From: Protonemura montana
Lineage: Eukaryota > Arthropoda > Insecta > Plecoptera > Nemouridae
Assembly: GCA_947568835.1 (NCBI GenBank)
Contig: OX387605.1
Span: 24,245,775 to 24,309,774 of the forward strand
Reading direction: 5' to 3'
Length of the DNA: 64,000 nucleotides
Position 1 is the first letter of the stretch, and every line of letters starts with the position of its first letter. The translations under genes were made by a program, and so were the position numbers. Below, in pieces: positions 58,797 to 64,000 of the stretch. The notes beneath the pieces are model-generated. The model was given only the letters and a program-made list of their open reading frames with translations, made no database searches and was not told the origin of the DNA.

Positions 58797-59175
58797 TTTA
58801 CAAACATTAACACAAACATTAACACAAACATTAACACACACATTAACACAAACATTAACACAAACATTAAAACAAACAGAAACATTCAAAGGAACAACAG
58901 TCCCCACATTCACACACTTGACAAGCACACTAGTTCCTGATTCCAAACTCTCGTTCGCTCCACGTTTCTTCCAGTTCGGATCGTGTCCGCCACAATTCGG
59001 ACCGCGGTACATTACGCCAGCAATAAACGCAGAAATAACGCATTAATAACGCAGAAATAACGCAGAAATAACGCAGAAATAACGCAAAAAATAATGCAGT
59101 GATAACGCAGAAATAACGCAGAAATAACGCAGAAATAACGCAGTCATAACGCAAAAATAACGCAGTAAATAACGC
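58797..59175. repeat. Two 12-bp microsatellite arrays
   Basis: (ACATTAACACAA)n at about 58800-58885 and (AACGCAGAAATA)n at about 59030-59175, with variants. They occupy the position equivalent to the start of the 45-bp array of copy A, after the shared CTCTCGTTCGCTCCACGTT. Confidence 0.85.
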
Positions 59176-59279
59176 AAGACTAATCACGGTACCGAAGCGA
59201 GATCGTAATGAACGCGGAGGAAAAAGGTCATAGGATTAGCGCTTCTAGTGTGAGTGTGTGTGTGTGCGTGTGTGAGCTA

Positions 59280-60110
59280 TCTTCTTCCGATCTCCTTCCG
59301 GCTCCTGCTGCTTCTCCATCCGGCGTGCTCGTAGAGGCGATCGCTGACCTGAAAGGCTGAAAAGTAACTTTGGCGAATCTCGAAGTCGGCGATAGGTGCT
59401 CGAAGCTGGAAGCTCGAAGGCGCGGACTTAGCTGTAAAACTACCCCAAGCCGTAATGTTACCCCACCCTACGCTGGCCGGAGCAGACCTTCTGCATACCG
59501 GCTAAAGTAGCTACCCACCAACCCATTGTTGACCATCCTGATGGTCCTGTTCCCCTCCATCGTGTCTGAGTGATTAGGCAAGAGGATCGCTTGACGTCAA
59601 TCATCCCCCCTTGCCTCCAGGACACGTTCGAGCACGACCCTCCCTAGTACGAAACCCTCCCGAGAAAACCCAAGAGGGAAGGCAAGCCATTGACCCTCGG
59701 GACCTAGAGTAGAGAACGGCGTTGATGGATGCTCGAAGACTCGCAGACTCGTGGACTCGACGGCCTAACCCACCCTGAGGCCAGCAAACCCTCCTCGTCG
59801 TAGAGGGACGGTATACTACTGGGCTATTCCCGACCGCCGCAATGCCTCCCACGACGCCCTACTCCTAACAAAAACCCTCCCATTTATAACTGTTGGGCCC
59901 CGGGATCCCCGATATCCTCCACCTGCCCTAACCCCACCAGCAGGCCTCCTGCCGAGCTAAGTTTCCTACTCCCACCCTTTAGGCCAGTTACCCCACTCGT
60001 CGCGATGGAACAGGGGATCTACTTGGGCTTTCCCTTACTTATCCCCTGCATACGACCCACCATTAAGACAACACGACGCCCTAACCTAGCACTCCCACCC
60101 TTTAGCTAAA
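59280..60110. other. GC-rich stretch, possible decayed retroelement
   Basis: Pyrimidine-rich, much GC-richer than its surroundings (for example TACCCCACCCTACGCTGGCC, GAGCACGACCCTCCCTAGTA). No ORF is supported. It could be the reverse of a non-LTR 5' region, but I see no coding proof. Confidence 0.25.
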
Positions 60111-60389
60111 TCCCCATGCCATGCCCCCATGCCATGCAATCATGCGGTGCCCACATGCCATGCAGAAGATGAAGACTCGTCGACTCGTGGACCCGTCGTT
60201 GTGGATGACCTGTAGATACCTGTTGCCTAACTGGTTTTGTGTGAGTGTGTGTTTGTTTGTGTGAGGCCTTGTAGCGCTAACCCTAGACCACTTAGCTGAC
60301 GTCGAACGCAAACATCCCGGCCGGCCGAGGTAACAGATTACGCGACCGTGTCCCGATTCGATGGCGACGAGAACCGCGGGCGAGTCTCG

Positions 60390-60430
60390 GCGTCGAAGTC
60401 TCGGCGTCGAAGTCTCGGCGTCGAAGTAGA
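60390..60430. repeat. 15-bp tandem repeat, three copies
   Basis: TCTCGGCGTCGAAG is repeated three times in a row, just before a short AT-rich segment. Confidence 0.85.
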
Positions 60431-60544
60431 CTCAATCTCGGCGGGGCCTGAAACATACCAAAATACACTCGAATCAACAACCAGCTTCAGTTTTAATTTG
60501 ATTGTGGAATTCAAAATTGATGCAATTGGTCGCATTTGGTAGGG

Positions 60545-60670
60545 TAGTTTATTGTTGGGAACATAATTAACCCAAGATAAATTAGTGGCTGGTCGGGGAC
60601 TCGAACCCGGTCCGTCTAGTCTTGGTATTGCTCAAACATCCAAATGAGCTACATGACAAGAGCTTTTTAA
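60545..60670 (-). mobile_element. tRNA-derived SINE, family 2
   Basis: Minus strand: CTTGTCATGTAGCTCATTTG (box A region) and ACCGGGTTCGAGTCCCCGAC (box B GGTTCGAGTCC with a good T stem), then a body ending near TTATGTTCCCAAC. The head differs from family 1. Confidence 0.65.
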
Positions 60671-60778
60671 GAGGATTTTAATGCGTCGAATACGAATGAC
60701 CAAGAGGCCGTGCATGGTCACAGTCTATCTGATTATTAATCAGAGTTACATGAGACGAGTCGCTTGCAATGGGCAAAG

Positions 60779-60892
60779 TTTTTTTTATTTAGGACACTAA
60801 TAACTCATCACAAATGGATGACCAAACGAGGACTGGAATCTCGGTCTCCACCTGTCACAGGTGTTGCTCCAACCAATTGAGCTAATTGGACA
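60779..60892 (-). mobile_element. tRNA-derived SINE, family 1
   Basis: Minus strand: GTCCAATTAGCTCAATTGGT, CACAGGTGGAGACCGAGATTCC-like T region (box B decayed to GATTCCAGTCC), then GAGTTATTAGTGTCCTAAAT. Same layout as 11425-11542. Confidence 0.7.
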
Positions 60893-61624
60893 GAAGACTT
60901 ACTTTGGAGAGGATTTTCAGTGGTCGATTGGGACAGCCCCAGGAATTGTAAAGTGCCTAAATCATGACAAAAAAGCACGCTGGGTCTCTGACTACCTCAA
61001 TGATACAAACAGGGGAGGAGACTGGCAAAGTACTGGAGAGCAAGGCAACAGGTGATGAAAGATGATGGAATCTCCATTCATGGAACAAGAGTTCTCAATT
61101 GAAAAAAAACTTTCCAAAAATCGGATCCAAGTCTTTGATATCAGGTGCTATGTTTCCTTGCGATGATAAAAGATAAAAGGTCATGTGTTTAATTGAAATA
61201 AGAAATCAAATCTGTTCAAACTGATAGTAAACCCGGGATGATACTTGGGAAATTTGGCAGGACGTGGCGAATTGTTGCTCTTTAAAACAAAGCATTTGAA
61301 CAAATGGAACGTTTGCACTCGCAGAAATAAGTTACTTGGAGGAAAAACTTCAAGGCAAGGGAGAGAAGTTCTTTATGAAACAAAAAATGTTTTTTTTTAA
61401 TTCTTATGAGCACTATAACAGTCTCAAAATTGATGCAAGTTAAATAAAATTTTAACTAAATAAAACGCGTCCAACGTCAAATTGAAGTTACTCGATTTGA
61501 CAGGTTGTGACGTGATATAGCGTCACTAGAATCAGAGTGACTGTGAGTATTCACAGCCTCGTGGTTCTACTCCTTGAAGATCTGTCATTCACATCAAATA
61601 CACTAAAATCGTCTCAAAAAGCCA

Positions 61625-61676
61625 GTGTCCAAATAGCTCAATTGGTTAGCGCAACACCCGCGATAAGTGAAGATCA
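61625..61676 (+). mobile_element. tRNA-derived SINE, family 1, truncated
   Basis: GTGTCCAAATAGCTCAATTG, then GTTAGCGCAACACCCGCGAT. Only the first ~50 nt (box A side) of the family 1 head remain. Confidence 0.55.
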
Positions 61677-61831
61677 GATTGACTAAATGATTGTCTAAAG
61701 GTCTAATCTTTTGAAGAAATAAACGAGGTAATCAGAAAATAAATAAACTAGCCAACACGCGAGGGTTATAAAACCAATGTAAGTAGAAAGTTTTGAGAAA
61801 TTAAGAGGAATGACAAAGCTTTAAGACTCAC

Positions 61832-62482
61832 CCAAACAATGAAGCGGCGACTCTATCTTATCCATCATGGGCGGGAAATGTTCGTCCATGATGCTTCTCT
61901 CGTGTTGAAGGCGTCCCATGTCTGAAAAACACACGCCATTATTGGACAAGTGAACACATTCTAACCACAAGGAGCCTCGTTTCCTGCAACAGGTGTAATG
62001 ATTTTCCTCGTGATTAGCACGAACCATGCAGCAAGTGCAACTGTACGGCACTCGTTCAGCAAAACTACAACAGCATTTTGAAGTTAATTGCAAAAATGAC
62101 ATAAAAATGAAGTGGACACTGAAACAAACGATAGCAGTCAATCTAATAATGATTGTAATAGCACCTAGAATATTGTATCCCCGTATTTTCTCTGCTGTTA
62201 TAGTTTAAAGCCGAATCAATTATTTATAAAAAAAAGGCTGGGTTTAATGACCTCGAATAAATTTTAATTCGTGATAGTAACATTTATGTACACGAAGCGA
62301 CGACCGAGAGTTATGAAGTTGAATTGTAAAAAACGTAAAAAGTCAACTTACCGAAATAATTTGAGAAACATTTCGAGTCAACAGTAGGCGAGTTGATCTT
62401 CCTCAGAGTTCTCTTGGCCAAGAGACGAGAAGACAGCACGACGTTCTCGTTGGAGAGTACAGAAGCGAATGTCAGGTCCCCG
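61832..62482 (-). CDS. Two consecutive exons of an unidentified gene (partial)
   Basis: Exon 62482-62352 (131 bp, acceptor GTTTTTAG, donor GTAAGT) reads GDLTFASVLSNENVVLSSRL, then LAKRTLRKINSPTVDSKCFS and NYF. Exon 61921-61832 (90 bp, acceptor TTTTTCAG, donor GTGAGT) continues DMGRLQHERSIMDEHFPPMM, then DKIESPLHCL. The phase-1 junction rebuilds an Asp codon, and both frames are open across the splice. This is good evidence for a real transcript even though I recognise no family. It enters in phase 2 and leaves in phase 1, so further exons exist on both sides. It may share downstream exons with copy B at 56-57 kb, but that is not shown. Confidence 0.55.
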
Positions 62483-63590
62483 CTAAAAACACCCAGTGAA
62501 CGGTAGGGGTTGTTTGGCGGGAAGCCGGTTACCTGCTAATTCAACGACGCCATCTGGCTGCTTGCAGTGGTACTAAGCCCAACTGCTCGGAAAATATGGA
62601 CACATTCAAGAGGAAATATATTCCTCGGCGCAATTTTCCTTGTACACACGAAACAAATTTAATTGCCGTACAATTTCCCAAAATAAATATAGTTTGGTAA
62701 ATATTTGTATACCCTATTGCTAGGTACCTAGTTGCATACATACATGGATAGTTAGACAGATAAATGTTGGCGTTTTAATAGCAGTGTTTTATGCGGTTGA
62801 TCTTTTAAATTACAAGAGCACACCACTAGGTTTAATTAGCATCGTAGTGCGCAATGTCATCGCCAACGGTCTTCACAATCTATGAAGCCTGTGTCAAATC
62901 TCCTAAAAATTCGTCTATTAAAGAAAAAAAATATGAAAATTAGGAATTCGATTTTCTCAAAATACTTTCGATAGCTCTGGAAAGAATCAAAACCTAAGAT
63001 AAGTGAATATTTGTTGATATTTCTCTCGCTCACATTCCTATTTTAGTGCATTTATTTGATCGTGTAGAATTTTTTATTTTGCATAAAACTTCGATATCGA
63101 CGGCCTAAATAATTGAGTTCATACATGGACAATGGGTCTTCGTAAACGAGGCCTTTATTTTCTATAAATAGCTGAACAACGGTCAATGCGTACCCCATCT
63201 ATTACCTAATCTCATACCTGTCCTTTGTGTTGTAAAAATTCGCTGAGAAAAATGTGACCCTGCACAGAGAGGTATGCCAATATGTCAAAAGTGATTGAAA
63301 ACGGTCAAAGTTATTTAAAGCTTACTTCGTAATTTGATCGTGTATCAGCAGTGTACAGGATTTTAGCTAGTCGAAAGATAAAACAAAGAACCCCAAATAG
63401 AGATTGAAAAAATTGGTTGAAAACAACTGAAAATGGTTAAAATATTAGCATTTTTTGTAAGCTTTATCCAACGTGACGTTTATACGGCGATTTGCTGAAG
63501 TTTAAAAAAAAAGGGTGAACTATCTGTCAAGAAAAAGTTTAGAAACATTGAAACGAAATCACACAAAACAAATAATAGTCCTATCATACA
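62483..63590. other. AT-rich region upstream of the unidentified exons
   Basis: Earlier exons of the gene at 61.8-62.5 kb would be expected here or beyond the window. None could be identified. No repeats of note. Confidence 0.4.
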
Positions 63591-63787
63591 AATGACCAGT
63601 TCTGTTCGGGAGAGAGGTTGGATGGATGAAAGTTAGTACAGCAACTTCACTCCCCTTTCTTATCAACCTCTCGAAAGCATGGATTTGTGGAGGAATCCTG
63701 TTGTTCGCGTTGTACCGTCCTTCGGAAGAGACGTTAAGCCGGTGGTCCCCTTGGTGCTCTTCGACAGGAGTAGGCTACTTGCCGGAA
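63591..63787 (+). mobile_element. 5S-derived SINE, copy 6 (both ends missing)
   Basis: It starts TGACCAGTTCTGTTCGGGAG, directly after where box C of the 5S head would be. It continues through the body (AATCCTGTTGTTCGCGTTGT, GTGGTCCCCTTGGTGCTCTT) and stops at GGAGTAGGCTACTTGCCGG. Confidence 0.85.
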
Positions 63788-64000
63788 CCGTAATTTATCT
63801 GTAAGCGGAAATCTGCGATAACGTACGTATTTTCATAGGATCTAATCATTCTGAAAATAATATGCCAACACCCGAAACTCGAAGTGTTGTAGGAGTACAG
63901 CTAATATGATGATAACGCAAAGCGATCGAACTATCTGGGCTCGACGCAGCGCCGACAAAGCACTGCGACACTCGAAAGTATGGATATTGTTTCAATGTTA

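Larger units (their letters stand above)
55014..58980. repeat. Segmental duplication, copy B
   Basis: Same order and orientation as copy A (44755-48500). It begins with the AACCTGCTGTAACTA block present twice (55019 and 55190), against once in A. It holds the 56929-57049 exon-like stretch missing from A, a triplicated 276-bp unit, and (ATTAACACAAAC)n and (AACGCAGAAATA)n at its far end in place of the 45-bp array of A. Confidence 0.85.

Overview
This window looks like nuclear DNA from an arthropod, most probably an insect. Every recognisable gene is split by spliceosomal introns with GT/AG borders. The neuroglian reading matches insect Nrg exon by exon, and the P450 is of the insect CYP6 / CYP3-clan type. 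The DNA is AT-rich, with long introns and many mobile-element relics. I cannot name the species from sequence alone.

Layout. (1) 1.8-21.3 kb, minus strand: a complete neuroglian / L1-type adhesion gene. I reconstructed 21 coding exons in one transcript path plus a second terminal exon, all phase-consistent (1,249 or 1,251 residues): signal peptide, six Ig domains, five FN3 domains, one membrane helix, and a choice of two C-termini. (2) 22.6-28.9 kb, minus: a complete Sfmbt-type Polycomb gene (15 coding exons, 874 residues): four MBT repeats, SLED domain, SAM domain. (3) 30.4-33.4 kb, minus: an intact CYP6-like cytochrome P450 (4 exons, 529 residues), followed at 36.6-37.8 kb by a broken tandem copy of its last two exons. 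(4) 39.7-41.2 kb, plus: an unrecognised 477-codon reading frame carrying 12-residue repeats, then a 141-bp satellite. (5) 43.7-44.4 kb, minus: a decayed PIF/Harbinger transposase. (6) 44.7-59 kb: two diverged copies of one ~3.5-4 kb segment, each locally expanded by different tandem repeats, including a ~1.2 kb array of 45-bp units. (7) 61.8-62.5 kb, minus: two exons of an unidentified gene.

Mobile DNA is the most interesting layer. Six copies of a SINE have a 5' head that is clearly derived from 5S rRNA, including its box C region; two copies have visible target-site duplications. There is a 1.38-kb non-autonomous hAT-like element in a neuroglian intron with ~21-bp terminal inverted repeats and an exact 8-bp duplication. 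At least two kinds of tRNA-derived SINE also occur, and an exact 47-bp hairpin lies about 100 bp from a neuroglian splice donor.

The genes do not form a pathway: neuroglian acts in cell adhesion, Sfmbt in chromatin repression and the P450 in oxidative metabolism. The ORF starts in the tandem arrays are GTG or TTG rather than ATG, so I do not treat those arrays as genes.
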